A stretch of 64,000 bases of DNA from an uncultured Lachnospiraceae bacterium (lineage in GTDB: Bacteria; Bacillota; Clostridia; Lachnospirales; Lachnospiraceae), in contig CALWES010000001.1 in NCBI GenBank assembly GCA_944377405.1, forward strand, positions 306,008 through 370,007, written 5' to 3'. Each line of letters begins with the position of its first letter. Positions within the stretch are counted from its first letter, which is position 1. The notes under the pieces are model-generated. The model worked only from the letters and a program-made list of their open reading frames with translations, was not told where the DNA came from and searched no databases. The translations under genes and the position numbers were made by a program. Positions 8,729 to 16,731 of the stretch are shown here, one piece after another.

Positions 8729-9213
8729 TATTGCTTCTCCTTTATCTTTTCTCTAACCATGGCTGCGATCTCAGGGTGCACAAAACCGGAGATATCCCCG
8801 CCGAAAAAGGCGATCTCCTTAACGGTGCTCGAACTCAGGTAACTGTATTTCAGATTGGTCGTAAGAAAGATCGTATCAACCCCGGGCGCCAGAGCCCGGT
8901 TTGTCTGTGCAAGCTGCAGCTCATATTCAAAATCCGTGACAGCCCGAAGACCACGCACAATAGCGGCCGCTCCCTCTTCCCTGGCAAAATCCACTGAAAG
9001 TCCTTCAAAGCTGCGTACCGTCACATTGGGAAGAGACGCCGTCACTTTCTTTAACATATTAACACGTTCATCTGAAGAAAACAACGGCGTTTTTGTGTTA
9101 TTTTTCAAAACTCCGATGACCAGACGGTCCGTTAGCTTTGCCGCCCGTTCTATGATGTCCATATGTCCGTAAGTCACCGGATCAAAGCTGCCGGGATAGA
9201 CTGCCGTTATCAT
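8728..9213 (-). CDS. coaD: Phosphopantetheine adenylyltransferase
   Basis: Catalyses the fourth step of coenzyme A synthesis, joining 4'-phosphopantetheine and ATP to dephospho-CoA. The 161-aa sequence has the nucleotidyltransferase motif [12 protein letters not shown] at 6-17, [17 protein letters not shown] in the middle and the [12 protein letters not shown] motif near the C-terminus. Length is standard. It overlaps rsmD by four bases (ATGA), the common rsmD-coaD pair of Firmicutes. Confidence 0.97.
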   Translation of the reverse strand: MITAVYPGSFDPVTYGHMDIIERAAKLTDRLVIGVLKNNTKTPLFSSDERVNMLKKVTASLPNVTVRSFEGLSVDFAREEGAAAIVRGLRAVTDFEYELQLAQTNRALAPGVDTIFLTTNLKYSYLSSSTVKEIAFFGGDISGFVHPEIAAMVREKIKEKQ

Positions 9214-9785
9214 GGATTTTCCTCCTTTTTCCGGGGTTCCAGGAATACATGCTTCTGGTTTTTATACTTTTTTTCCTTTATGATTCTGTAGCCGTAGGCC
9301 TCCGCCGGGCTTAAGTCCCCCTTCAGGGAGGTTTCCACCACCACGAGGCTCTCTTCATCCAGGATGAAAAGCTCCTGAAGCTTCTTCAGTACGGGAAACT
9401 CCAGTCCTTTGTCATAGGGGGGATCCATAAAGACCACCGGGCTTCCGGGCTGCATACTTTGGGCAATGTCCTTAAGGGCCGCCAGCACATCCTTCTGGAT
9501 CAGTCTCGTCCGGTCTTCAAAATGGCAGCGGGCGATATTTTTTCTGATACAGTCCGCCTGGGCCCTTCCCATATCCACCAGGAATGCGAAGGAGGCACCC
9601 CTGCTCACCGCCTCCAGTCCCATGGCCCCTGAACCTGCGAAAAGATCCAGAAAAGGCCTTGCAACGATCTCAAACTGCAGCATATTGAAAAGGGTCTCCT
9701 TGATCCGGTCCGTGGTGGGCCTTGTATCCAGCCCCGGAGGGGTCTCAAGGGGAATACTTCTGGCTGTTCCTGCTATGATTCTCAT
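9210..9785 (-). CDS. rsmD: 16S rRNA (guanine966-N2)-methyltransferase
   Basis: A 191-aa SAM-dependent methyltransferase. [18 protein letters not shown] and [15 protein letters not shown] are typical RsmD N-terminal motifs; the SAM loop is [18 protein letters not shown], and the catalytic DPPY motif is at 121-124. The ribosome site is AAGGAG. It sits between recG and coaD, a widespread order in clostridia. Confidence 0.96.
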   Translation of the reverse strand: MRIIAGTARSIPLETPPGLDTRPTTDRIKETLFNMLQFEIVARPFLDLFAGSGAMGLEAVSRGASFAFLVDMGRAQADCIRKNIARCHFEDRTRLIQKDVLAALKDIAQSMQPGSPVVFMDPPYDKGLEFPVLKKLQELFILDEESLVVVETSLKGDLSPAEAYGYRIIKEKKYKNQKHVFLEPRKKEENP

Positions 9786-9831
9786 CTGTTCTCCTTATGG
9801 TTGAAAATATAGATCCGGGGCTCTCCGGCCC

Positions 9832-11904
9832 TCAGGCACTCATGCGGGAGGTCTCCGCATACTTCTGAAGCTTTTCCCGAAGCTTCGGGTGCTCCTTAAG
9901 CTCCGGATCCGCAGCCGTAAGCTTTCGGACTGCCTTTCCCGCCAGCTGCAGAAGCTCTGCGTCATTGTAGATATCCGCCAGGTGAAACTCCAGGCTCCCG
10001 CTCTGCCGGATCCCGAAGATATCTCCGGGGCCCCTGAGTTTCAGATCCTGATTTGCGATAAAGAAGCCGTCGTTAGAATGGTTCAGGATATCCAGCCGCT
10101 TCCGGGCCGTCTCACTGTCGGAGGTGTTCAGCATGATACAGTATGACTGGTGCTTTCCCCTTCCTACCCGGCCCCGCAGCTGATGAAGCTGGGCCAGGCC
10201 GAAGCGCTCCGCGTTCTCGATCATCATGACCGTGGCGTTTGGCACATCCACCCCAACCTCCACCACCGTGGTGGTGATAAGGACCTGGATCCTTCCTTCC
10301 TTGAACTCCGTCATGACCCTGTCCTTTTCCTCGGTGCTCATCCTGCCGTGGAGCACGCCCGTCCGGACCGTATCCGGAAGGAACTGTTCCAGCTTCTTCC
10401 GATAATCCTGCACATTTTCCAGCTGGAAAATATCCGAGAGGGTCTCCGGATCCCCCTCCTCTCCAGCCTGGGTTTTTTCGATCATAGGGCAGACCACATA
10501 GGCCTGACGCCCCTTCTTTACCTCGTCTGCAATAAACTTCCAGGCTGTGTTCCTGTAGGAAGGCCCCACCACACAGTTTTTGATCTGCTGTCTTCCCGAA
10601 GGCAGCACATCGATCACGGAGATATCCAGATCCCCGTAAAGGATAATGGCCAGGGTCCTGGGAATGGGAGTGGCGCTCATGACCAGCACATGGGGGCTTC
10701 CCCCTTTTTCCGCCAGCCGTTCCCTCTGGGCTACGCCGAAGCGGTGCTGCTCGTCCGTCACCACAAGCCCCAGCCTGTGGTACTCCACCTGCTCCTGGAA
10801 GACCGCATGGGTCCCTATGATCAGGTCCGCTTCATGATTCCGGATCCGCTCATAGGCCTTCCGTTTCTGCTGCTGGGTCATGGACCCCGTCAGAAGCAGG
10901 GCGGATACGGGAAGTTCCGACTGATTCAGGAATCTGACCACCGTATCATAGTGCTGCCGGGCCAGGACCTCCGTGGGAGCCATGAGAACGGCCTGGCAGC
11001 CGTTAAGCGCCACGGAAAGCATTGCCAGAAGGGCTACGATGGTCTTTCCGGAGCCCACGTCTCCCTCCAGGAGCCGATTCATCACGTGGCCGGCGGCCAT
11101 ATCCCCCGTTATCTCCCGGAAGGCCTTCTGCTGGGCTTCCGTCAGGGAAAAGGGCAGGTCCGCCATGAACTTCAGAAGCCGCAGATCCGGTTTGATCCGG
11201 TATTCCGCCTGCTCCCGCTCCCGTTCCCTGCGGAGCCCCTCCGCAAGGAGCAGGAACAGGAAGAATTCATCGAAGCAAAGGCGCCTTCTGGCGGCCAGGA
11301 GGTCCTCCTCATCTTCCGGAAAATGGATGCTCCTTAAGGCACCGTTGATCTCTCTGAGGCCATATTCCTTCCGCAGCTGTTCCGGCAGATACTCCTCTTC
11401 CTGCCTGCTCTTAAGAGCTTCCCGCACCGTCTTCTGAAGCAGGGGATTGGTCACGCCCCTGGTAAGGGGATAGACCGGAAGGAGCTTCCCCTCATAATCC
11501 CTGTGATATGCCTCTGCGGCATATACCCTGGGCTGATACATCAGGAGCCTTCCGTTCTTTTCGTAGACCCTTCCCCGGAACACATAAGGAACGCCGGTAT
11601 GAAGGCTGTTTTTGATATAGGGCATGTTATACCAGGAAAGCTGCAGCCTTCCGGTCATATCGGAAAGATAGGCGTTTACGATCCGCATACCCTTATAGAA
11701 ATTCAGGGAAGCCTCCTTCGTAAGGATCCCCTCCGCAGCCCCTGCCTTCCCGGGAGCAAGGCTGAAAAGAGGCAGGGGCTTCCCGAAGACCTCATAGTCC
11801 CTGGGAAAATTATGTACCAGTCCGTCTATATCAGAAATACCGAGGCGCATAAGCGCCTCGGCAGTCTTTTCTCCTATTCCTTTTAAGGAAGTAAGCTCCG
11901 ACAT
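9832..11904 (-). CDS. recG: ATP-dependent DNA helicase RecG
   Basis: Branch-migrating helicase for stalled forks and recombination intermediates. The 690-aa protein has an N-terminal wedge/OB domain (LKGIGEKTAEALMRLGI, later LSWYNMPYIKNSL), Walker A GDVGSGKT near 283, VVTDEQHRFG (DEQH box) near 387, and the helicase C-terminal motifs including QLHQLRGRVGRGKHQSYC. It starts two bases after the upstream DAK-kinase stop with no strong ribosome site of its own, so coupled translation is likely. Confidence 0.97.
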   Translation of the reverse strand: MSELTSLKGIGEKTAEALMRLGISDIDGLVHNFPRDYEVFGKPLPLFSLAPGKAGAAEGILTKEASLNFYKGMRIVNAYLSDMTGRLQLSWYNMPYIKNSLHTGVPYVFRGRVYEKNGRLLMYQPRVYAAEAYHRDYEGKLLPVYPLTRGVTNPLLQKTVREALKSRQEEEYLPEQLRKEYGLREINGALRSIHFPEDEEDLLAARRRLCFDEFFLFLLLAEGLRREREREQAEYRIKPDLRLLKFMADLPFSLTEAQQKAFREITGDMAAGHVMNRLLEGDVGSGKTIVALLAMLSVALNGCQAVLMAPTEVLARQHYDTVVRFLNQSELPVSALLLTGSMTQQQKRKAYERIRNHEADLIIGTHAVFQEQVEYHRLGLVVTDEQHRFGVAQRERLAEKGGSPHVLVMSATPIPRTLAIILYGDLDISVIDVLPSGRQQIKNCVVGPSYRNTAWKFIADEVKKGRQAYVVCPMIEKTQAGEEGDPETLSDIFQLENVQDYRKKLEQFLPDTVRTGVLHGRMSTEEKDRVMTEFKEGRIQVLITTTVVEVGVDVPNATVMMIENAERFGLAQLHQLRGRVGRGKHQSYCIMLNTSDSETARKRLDILNHSNDGFFIANQDLKLRGPGDIFGIRQSGSLEFHLADIYNDAELLQLAGKAVRKLTAADPELKEHPKLREKLQKYAETSRMSA

Positions 11905-11905
11905 A

Positions 11906-13597
11906 TTATTCCACGCTCAGGATATAGTAGTAAACCGGCTGTCCGCCGTCCTGCAGCTCCACCTCACATGCCGGGAAGGCCTTTCTCAGGTCCTGGCAGA
12001 GCGCTTCCGCATCCGCCTCCTTAATGTCCTCACCCCGGTAGACCGTGATCAGCTCGCTGTCCTCGGTGACCATCTTTCCAAGCATCTCCTCCGTGGTCTG
12101 ATTCAGGATCTGGCCCACTGCCAGGATGCCCTTGTCGCCGATACCCATAATATCGCCTTCCCGGATCTCCTTGCCGTCTACGGAAGTATTCCGCACCGCA
12201 TAGGTCACCTGGCCGCTGGAAACCGTGGAAAGGCTTTCCGTCATGGCCTCCAGATTCTCCTCGGGAGAGGCTGCTTCATTATAATTGATCAGAGCCGTAA
12301 TGCCCTGGGGGATGGTCTTCGTGGGAACCACAAAGATCCTGGTGTCCTTCATCAGGGACGCAGCCTGCTCGGCTGCCAGAATGATGTTCTTGTTGTTGGG
12401 CAGGATGAATACGTTGTCCGCATTGACCATCTCCACCGCCTCCAGCATATCCTCCGTGGAGGGGTTCATGGTCTGCCCGCCTTCGATCACATAGCTGGCT
12501 CCCAGTCCCTGGAAGATCTCCGCAAGGCCCTTTCCGGCACATACGGTGATAAATCCGTATTTCTTATGCTCCTGTCTGGTCCGCTCCGGCTCCGGCTTCT
12601 CCTGATCTTGGCGAAGCTTTTCCATGGCGGCGATCCTGGAGGCATCCTTGATGAGCTTCTCCTCGTGCTCCTCCCGCATGTTGTCTACCTTCATACGGGA
12701 CAGAGAACCGTAGGTAAGTCCCTTCTCAAAGGCCTGTCCTGGATGGTTGGTGTGGACATGAACCTTCACCATATCCTCATCCGCAACACATACGATGGAA
12801 TCACCGATGGATTCCAGGAATGCCTTGAAATCCTGCAGGTCCTCCTCTGAAAGGGGCTTCTCCAGATTTACGATAAATTCCGTGCAGTAGCCGAACTTGA
12901 TATCATCCGTGGAGAGCTTCCGGTCCTGGGTCAGGGCTCCCGCAGCGGGATGGCTGCCGCCCTCTTCCAGGCACAGATCCACCTCTTCTCCCTTCAGGAC
13001 TGCCAGAGCGCCCTTCATGGCGGTCATAAGGCCCTGTCCGCCGGAATCCACCACTCCTGCTTCCTTCAGGACGGGAAGCATCTCCGGGGTCCTGGCCAGG
13101 GTCTCGTCTCCGTAAGCCACGGTCAGAGACAGAAGCTCCTCCAGCTCCTCCGTCTCCGGAGCCAGTTCCATGATCTTGTCGGCCATGGCCTTGGCCACCG
13201 TAAGGATCGTTCCCTCCTTCGGCTTCATAACGGCTTTATAGGCTGTCTCGGAAGCCCGCTGGAAGGCCTGGGACAAAACGGCGGCGTCTATGGTCTCCTG
13301 CTCCCGGACAACTTTACAGAAGCCCCGGAGAAGCTGGGAAAGTATCACGCCGGAATTTCCTCTGGCTCCCCGCAGGGAACCGCTGGAAATGGCTTTGCAC
13401 ACCGCCTCCATGTCGCCGTCCTCTGTATCGGCCACCGCCTTTGCAGCGGACATGATGGTCATGGTCATGTTGGTTCCCGTATCCCCGTCAGGAACCGGGA
13501 ATACGTTCAGCTCGTTGATATATTCCTTATTTGCTTCAAGGTTTTTTGCCCCGGCTATAAAGCACTTCTTTAAAAGCCCGGCATCCATACTCTGCAT
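11906..13597 (-). CDS. fakA: DAK/DhaL-domain kinase, FakA/YloV family
   Basis: A 563-aa protein of the YloV/FakA family; FakA is the ATP-binding subunit that phosphorylates fatty acids held by a FakB partner. The N-terminal DhaL domain (1-200) shows PVPDGDTGTNM at 35-44 with the metal-binding aspartates and GARGNSGVILSQLLRG. A central DUF1949-like region and a C-terminal FakB-like (EDD) fold follow, with GGQTMNPST. No FakB gene is in the window. It lies 18 bases after the Asp23 gene, the conserved yloU-yloV arrangement. Confidence 0.88.
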   Translation of the reverse strand: MQSMDAGLLKKCFIAGAKNLEANKEYINELNVFPVPDGDTGTNMTMTIMSAAKAVADTEDGDMEAVCKAISSGSLRGARGNSGVILSQLLRGFCKVVREQETIDAAVLSQAFQRASETAYKAVMKPKEGTILTVAKAMADKIMELAPETEELEELLSLTVAYGDETLARTPEMLPVLKEAGVVDSGGQGLMTAMKGALAVLKGEEVDLCLEEGGSHPAAGALTQDRKLSTDDIKFGYCTEFIVNLEKPLSEEDLQDFKAFLESIGDSIVCVADEDMVKVHVHTNHPGQAFEKGLTYGSLSRMKVDNMREEHEEKLIKDASRIAAMEKLRQDQEKPEPERTRQEHKKYGFITVCAGKGLAEIFQGLGASYVIEGGQTMNPSTEDMLEAVEMVNADNVFILPNNKNIILAAEQAASLMKDTRIFVVPTKTIPQGITALINYNEAASPEENLEAMTESLSTVSSGQVTYAVRNTSVDGKEIREGDIMGIGDKGILAVGQILNQTTEEMLGKMVTEDSELITVYRGEDIKEADAEALCQDLRKAFPACEVELQDGGQPVYYYILSVE

Positions 13598-13615
13598 TTC
13601 AGACTGTCCTCCTAC

Positions 13616-13972
13616 TTAATCGATGGGTTTCACGCCCTCTACGAAGATCTCCACGTTCTGGACCCTCATACCGGTGAACTCCTCGACTCTGTACCTTATA
13701 TTTTCGATCAGGTTATCCGCTACAGCGGAAATACTTACGCCATAGGCCACGATAATATGAAGCCGCAGGGAGATCTCATTGTCATTGATCTCTGTCTCGA
13801 TCCCCTTCTGCAGGTTCTCCTTTTTCAGAAGACTGACAAATCCATCCTTCATGCTGACGGTCGCCATGCCTACCACGCCGAAGCACTCCACTGCCACAGA
13901 TCCTGCATAGGTTGCGATCACGTCCTCAGATATATTGACTTCTCCCAGTTTATTACTGATGCGTCCCTTCAT
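13616..13972 (-). CDS. Asp23/Gls24 family envelope stress protein
   Basis: A 118-aa homologue of YloU. The pattern NISEDVIATYAGSVAVECFGVVGM followed by VAYGVSISAVADNLIENIRYRVEEFTGMRV is characteristic of the Asp23 domain, small membrane-associated cell-envelope proteins. An AAGGAGG ribosome site precedes the ATG. It is the first gene of the unit leading through the DAK kinase into recG and is divergent from rpmB. Confidence 0.9.
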   Translation of the reverse strand: MKGRISNKLGEVNISEDVIATYAGSVAVECFGVVGMATVSMKDGFVSLLKKENLQKGIETEINDNEISLRLHIIVAYGVSISAVADNLIENIRYRVEEFTGMRVQNVEIFVEGVKPID

Positions 13973-14066
13973 GATAACCTCCTTCTTTTTTACAGGCTCT
14001 ACCCCTTCTTACCTGTCTCTTGCCACATTCTACCATAAAAAGAATAAAAAGGAAATAAAAAAACGC

Positions 14067-14095
14067 TTGCTTTTTTACCTCCTTTCTGCTATCAT
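14067..14095 (+). promoter_or_regulatory. Promoter of rpmB
   Basis: TTGCTT (14067-14072) and TATCAT (14090-14095) are 17 bases apart, about 37 bases before the rpmB ATG. An AAGGAGGTG ribosome site follows. Confidence 0.7.
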
Positions 14096-14131
14096 ACACT
14101 TTGTGTCAATTTTAAGTAAGGAGGTGCTACC

Positions 14132-14335
14132 ATGGCAAAGTGTGCAATATGTGAGAAGTCCGTTCTCTTCGGCAATCAGGTGAGCCACTCTCACAGAAGA
14201 TCTAACAAGATCTGGAAGCCAAATGTTAAGAGAGTTAACATTCAGACTGAAGCAGGTAATAAAAGAGTGTATGTATGTACCTCATGCTTAAGGTCAGGTA
14301 AGGTTAAGAGAGCAGAGATCAAGACTGCTGAATAA
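14132..14335 (+). CDS. rpmB: 50S ribosomal protein L28
   Basis: A 67-aa ribosomal protein of the large subunit. The sequence MAKCAICEKSVLFGNQVSHS and WKPNVKRV is typical of L28. It is the zinc-binding form, with cysteine pairs Cys4/Cys7 and Cys49/Cys52. It is a single-gene unit with its own promoter and two successive terminators, transcribed opposite to its neighbours. A zinc-free paralogue may exist elsewhere but is not in this window. Confidence 0.97.
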   Translation: MAKCAICEKSVLFGNQVSHSHRRSNKIWKPNVKRVNIQTEAGNKRVYVCTSCLRSGKVKRAEIKTAE

Positions 14336-14354
14336 AACCGAAATGATTACGTTT

Positions 14355-14386
14355 AAAGGGCTGTCACGAAATGTGACAGCCTTTTT
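14355..14386 (+). terminator. Terminator 1 of rpmB
   Basis: Stem GGCTGTCAC / GTGACAGCC with a 5-base loop, flanked by A-run and TTTTT, 20 bases after the rpmB stop. Confidence 0.9.
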
Positions 14387-14391
14387 GCGTG

Positions 14392-14417
14392 AGGGCCCTT
14401 ACGGGGCCCTTTTTTTA
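14392..14417 (+). terminator. Terminator 2 of rpmB
   Basis: Stem AGGGCCC / GGGCCCT with loop TTACG, followed by seven T. It is in tandem with the first terminator and touches the end of the convergent gerW gene. Confidence 0.85.
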
Positions 14418-14876
14418 TTTACTTTCTTCCGCTTCTCTTCCCGCTTCCGTATAGACCGCCTCGGCAGTCTCCGCCATGGTCTCCGCCGCGGTCTCCGCCG
14501 CCCTGCTCACCCGCTGGCCTCCGGTAAACCGGTCCACTGCGTCCGGGATCATATCCAGGAGCTTTGTCATCACATCCTGGTTCTTGACGTTCACAAGCCT
14601 TGTGGTGCCGTTCTGCAGGATCAGCATCGCCACGGGAGACAGCTTGGCACTCATAGCCCCTGCACCGTTGGTCTTTGCCTTTTTCCGGTCCAGGGCACCG
14701 CTGGCCAGGCCCGCCGTCACCTCGATCAGGGGGATGATGGTGGCGCCGTCCACCCGGATGGGCTCTCCCACCACGGTCTTGGACTGGACCAGGCCCTCCA
14801 TTCCCCGGAACAGGGCTTCTATGGTCACGCCCATTCCGTCGTCTGTAAGTTTATAATCCGCTTTGATCTCTGACAT
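14415..14876 (-). CDS. gerW: Spore protein YtfJ/GerW family
   Basis: A 153-aa member of the GerW (YtfJ) family, found in sporulating Firmicutes and needed for spore germination in Bacillus. Recognised from IEALFRGMEGLVQSKTVVGEP and the central GAGAMSAKLSPVAMLILQNG.TRLVNV motif. The C-terminal tail is an Ala/Glu/Thr-rich low-complexity stretch. The ATG follows GGAGAAGGGG. The gene overlaps the end of the split DUF2953 gene, matching the ytfI-ytfJ neighbourhood of Bacillus. Its presence is one of the few sporulation clues in the window. Confidence 0.9.
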   Translation of the reverse strand: MSEIKADYKLTDDGMGVTIEALFRGMEGLVQSKTVVGEPIRVDGATIIPLIEVTAGLASGALDRKKAKTNGAGAMSAKLSPVAMLILQNGTTRLVNVKNQDVMTKLLDMIPDAVDRFTGGQRVSRAAETAAETMAETAEAVYTEAGREAEESK

Positions 14877-15342
14877 CTGTGTCCCCTTCTCCGGTAAAAT
14901 GCCGGTACATTGCTCTCAGATTCCGGTCCATAAGGAGCTTCACCGCCGCCTTGAGCACCGTGATCAGATAAATTCGTCCCCTGATATCCAGATCCGTTTC
15001 AAAAACGCTCTCGGAAAATTCCGGTATCACATCCACCTTCTGTTTTCCGTAAACAGGATACAGGAGGGCCGCAGCCTCCATCAGCCGCCCGGTCTGGTAC
15101 GGATCCGAAAGCCCGATCCGGATAAAGCCCTTCCCCTTTTTGGGAAGGATAGCCGAAAGCACCCGAAACAGTTCTTTTTTCAGAAGCTTCAGGGACTCCG
15201 CATTCCCGGGCTCCCGAAGATAATCCCATTCCTCTGCAGCAAGCCGCAGGACCCGGATCAGCCTGTGAAGTCCTTCCCGCAGCAGGTTCCACAGATCCCG
15301 CAGCAGGTATTCCTTTCCCTGGATCTTGTCTTTTACACCCAT
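14851..15342 (-). CDS. DUF2953 (YtfI-like) protein, C-terminal half
   Basis: A 163-aa frame that matches the second half of DUF2953 proteins: AILPKKGKGFIRIGLSDPYQTG, LLYPVYGKQKVDVIPEF, then a hydrophobic ITVLKAAVKLLMD stretch. In relatives this is continuous with the membrane-anchored N-terminal half that here is a separate overlapping frame (15344-15619). The ATG at 15342 overlaps that stop (TGATATG) and has GGGAGG eleven bases upstream; a GTG at 15354 is an alternative. So it is either a two-gene form translated by coupling, or a frameshifted single gene. Confidence 0.7.
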   Translation of the reverse strand: MGVKDKIQGKEYLLRDLWNLLREGLHRLIRVLRLAAEEWDYLREPGNAESLKLLKKELFRVLSAILPKKGKGFIRIGLSDPYQTGRLMEAAALLYPVYGKQKVDVIPEFSESVFETDLDIRGRIYLITVLKAAVKLLMDRNLRAMYRHFTGEGDTDVRDQSGL

Positions 15343-15343
15343 A

Positions 15344-15619
15344 TCAGGAAACACCTCCCTCGATCCGCTTTACGGGGATCCCCAGGATCCGGATGCTTCC
15401 GCTTACGGCAGCCCCGTGATGATAAGTCACCCGGAAGCTCACTGCATGGAAGAGCCAGGAGGCCTCCACGGTCCCGTCCGGAACCCCCTCCAGGTAGCTT
15501 CCCTCAAGCTTATAGCGGAAGGGCACCAGCAGGATCAGCAGGAGGGCAAGAAGGATCAGGCCCAGGGCCGTCAGCAACAGGACGCCTATGATCTTTAAAA
15601 TCAGTAAGACTGCCGCCAT
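15344..15619 (-). CDS. DUF2953 (YtfI-like) protein, N-terminal half
   Basis: A 91-aa product: a strongly hydrophobic segment at 4-33 (one transmembrane helix), then VPFRYKLEGSYLEG..GTVEASWLFHAVSFRVTYHHG and ILGIPVKR, the pattern of the first half of DUF2953 proteins, which sit near gerW in spore formers. It stops just after the motif, where homologues continue in the same frame. No homopolymer that could slip is seen at the junction. See the C-terminal half at 14851-15342. Confidence 0.7.
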   Translation of the reverse strand: MAAVLLILKIIGVLLLTALGLILLALLLILLVPFRYKLEGSYLEGVPDGTVEASWLFHAVSFRVTYHHGAAVSGSIRILGIPVKRIEGGVS

Positions 15620-15628
15620 GATCGATCC

Positions 15629-16141
15629 TTATTTGTCTTCTTTTTCCTTCTTTTCCCGGTTTTTCTGCAAAAGCTTCAGGGTAAGTCCGATGGCCTCATC
15701 CGCCGCCTGCTCCCGGATCTCCCTGCGGGTACCGGAAAAATGGCATTCCGACACCTTGACCTTGCCGGCAATATAAACGCCGATATATACAAGGCCTACC
15801 GGCTTTTCCTCTTCCGCCTCGGGGCCTGCGTTTCCCGTAACGGAGACCGCCACGTCCGCATCCGCCATCATGGCTGCTCCCACTGCCATCTCCTTGGCAG
15901 TCTGCTCCGAGACAGCGCCTTCCTTCCGGATGGTTGACTTGGACACATCCAGAGTCCTGCGCTTTGCCTTGTTGGAATAGGTTACGAAGCCTTCCTTGAA
16001 GACCTGGGAAACTCCCGGAACATCCACCAGCATCGTGCTGACCAGGCCTCCCGTGCAGGATTCCGCAGTGGCGATACTCAGGTCATGCTTTTTCAGAAGC
16101 TCCACCAGCTGTTCCGTCTGTGTCCGTTTTTGTTCTTCCAT
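15629..16141 (-). CDS. CinA-family nicotinamide-nucleotide amidase, stand-alone domain
   Basis: A 170-aa protein equal to the C-terminal domain of CinA (PncC), which converts nicotinamide mononucleotide to nicotinate mononucleotide and ammonia in pyridine-nucleotide recycling. Motifs: IATAESCTGGLVS near 25, GFVTYSNKAK near 50, and VSVTGNAGPE. The N-terminal COG1058 domain of full-length CinA is absent. The ATG overlaps the pgsA stop (TGATG) behind a GAAGGAGGT site; a GTG one codon upstream is possible. Confidence 0.92.
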   Translation of the reverse strand: MEEQKRTQTEQLVELLKKHDLSIATAESCTGGLVSTMLVDVPGVSQVFKEGFVTYSNKAKRRTLDVSKSTIRKEGAVSEQTAKEMAVGAAMMADADVAVSVTGNAGPEAEEEKPVGLVYIGVYIAGKVKVSECHFSGTRREIREQAADEAIGLTLKLLQKNREKKEKEDK

Positions 16142-16731
16142 CACATACCTCCTTCGGTAATGACTTTTCTGTTTTTATAGATATAATCCACCAGGGATAT
16201 TACCGTAAGCAAAAGGGCCGCATACATCAGGACCGTGGTAAGGGCCCTGTAGGCCGGAGCCGCTGAAAAATTCCCGATCATCAGGATGCACATGCACATC
16301 TGACATACGGTCTTCCATTTTCCCCACCAGCTGGCCGCGATGACGATACCTGCATCCGCCGCCACAAGCCGGAAACCGGATATGATGAACTCTCTTGAGA
16401 TGATCACAATGGTGACCCATACCGGCAGCTGGCCATAGGCCGTCAGAAGGATCAGGGCGGAACAGACAAGGAGCTTATCCGCCAGAGGATCCATGAACTT
16501 GCCAAAGGTGGTGACCAGATGGTATTTTCTCGCAAGATGACCGTCCAGGAAATCCGTAAAGGAGGCTGCACAGAAGATCAGGCAGGCCAGGATCCTGACG
16601 AATCGGAACTGCTCACCGGCACCGCCTGCGGAAAGGTGCATCAGCTTGTCTCCATACATCATGACCCCTACGAAAAAGGGGATCATGATTACCCGAAGAC
16701 AGGTCAGTTTATTGGGAAGGTTCATCTTCAT
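16141..16731 (-). CDS. pgsA: CDP-diacylglycerol--glycerol-3-phosphate 3-phosphatidyltransferase
   Basis: Membrane enzyme that makes phosphatidylglycerol phosphate, the precursor of phosphatidylglycerol and cardiolipin. The CDP-alcohol phosphotransferase signature is complete: Asp60, Asp63-Gly64, Ala67-Arg68, Gly77, Asp81 and Asp85. Several transmembrane helices are evident over 196 aa. It overlaps rimO by four bases and cinA by one, an arrangement frequent in clostridia. Its product would feed the cardiolipin synthase encoded at 39.5-41.1 kb. Confidence 0.96.
   Translation of the reverse strand: MKMNLPNKLTCLRVIMIPFFVGVMMYGDKLMHLSAGGAGEQFRFVRILACLIFCAASFTDFLDGHLARKYHLVTTFGKFMDPLADKLLVCSALILLTAYGQLPVWVTIVIISREFIISGFRLVAADAGIVIAASWWGKWKTVCQMCMCILMIGNFSAAPAYRALTTVLMYAALLLTVISLVDYIYKNRKVITEGGM

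Noticed and set aside
15340..15360. Programmed ribosomal frameshift in the DUF2953 gene
   Set aside because: No slippery heptamer or downstream pseudoknot seen; a stop-start overlap or simple indel explains it better.
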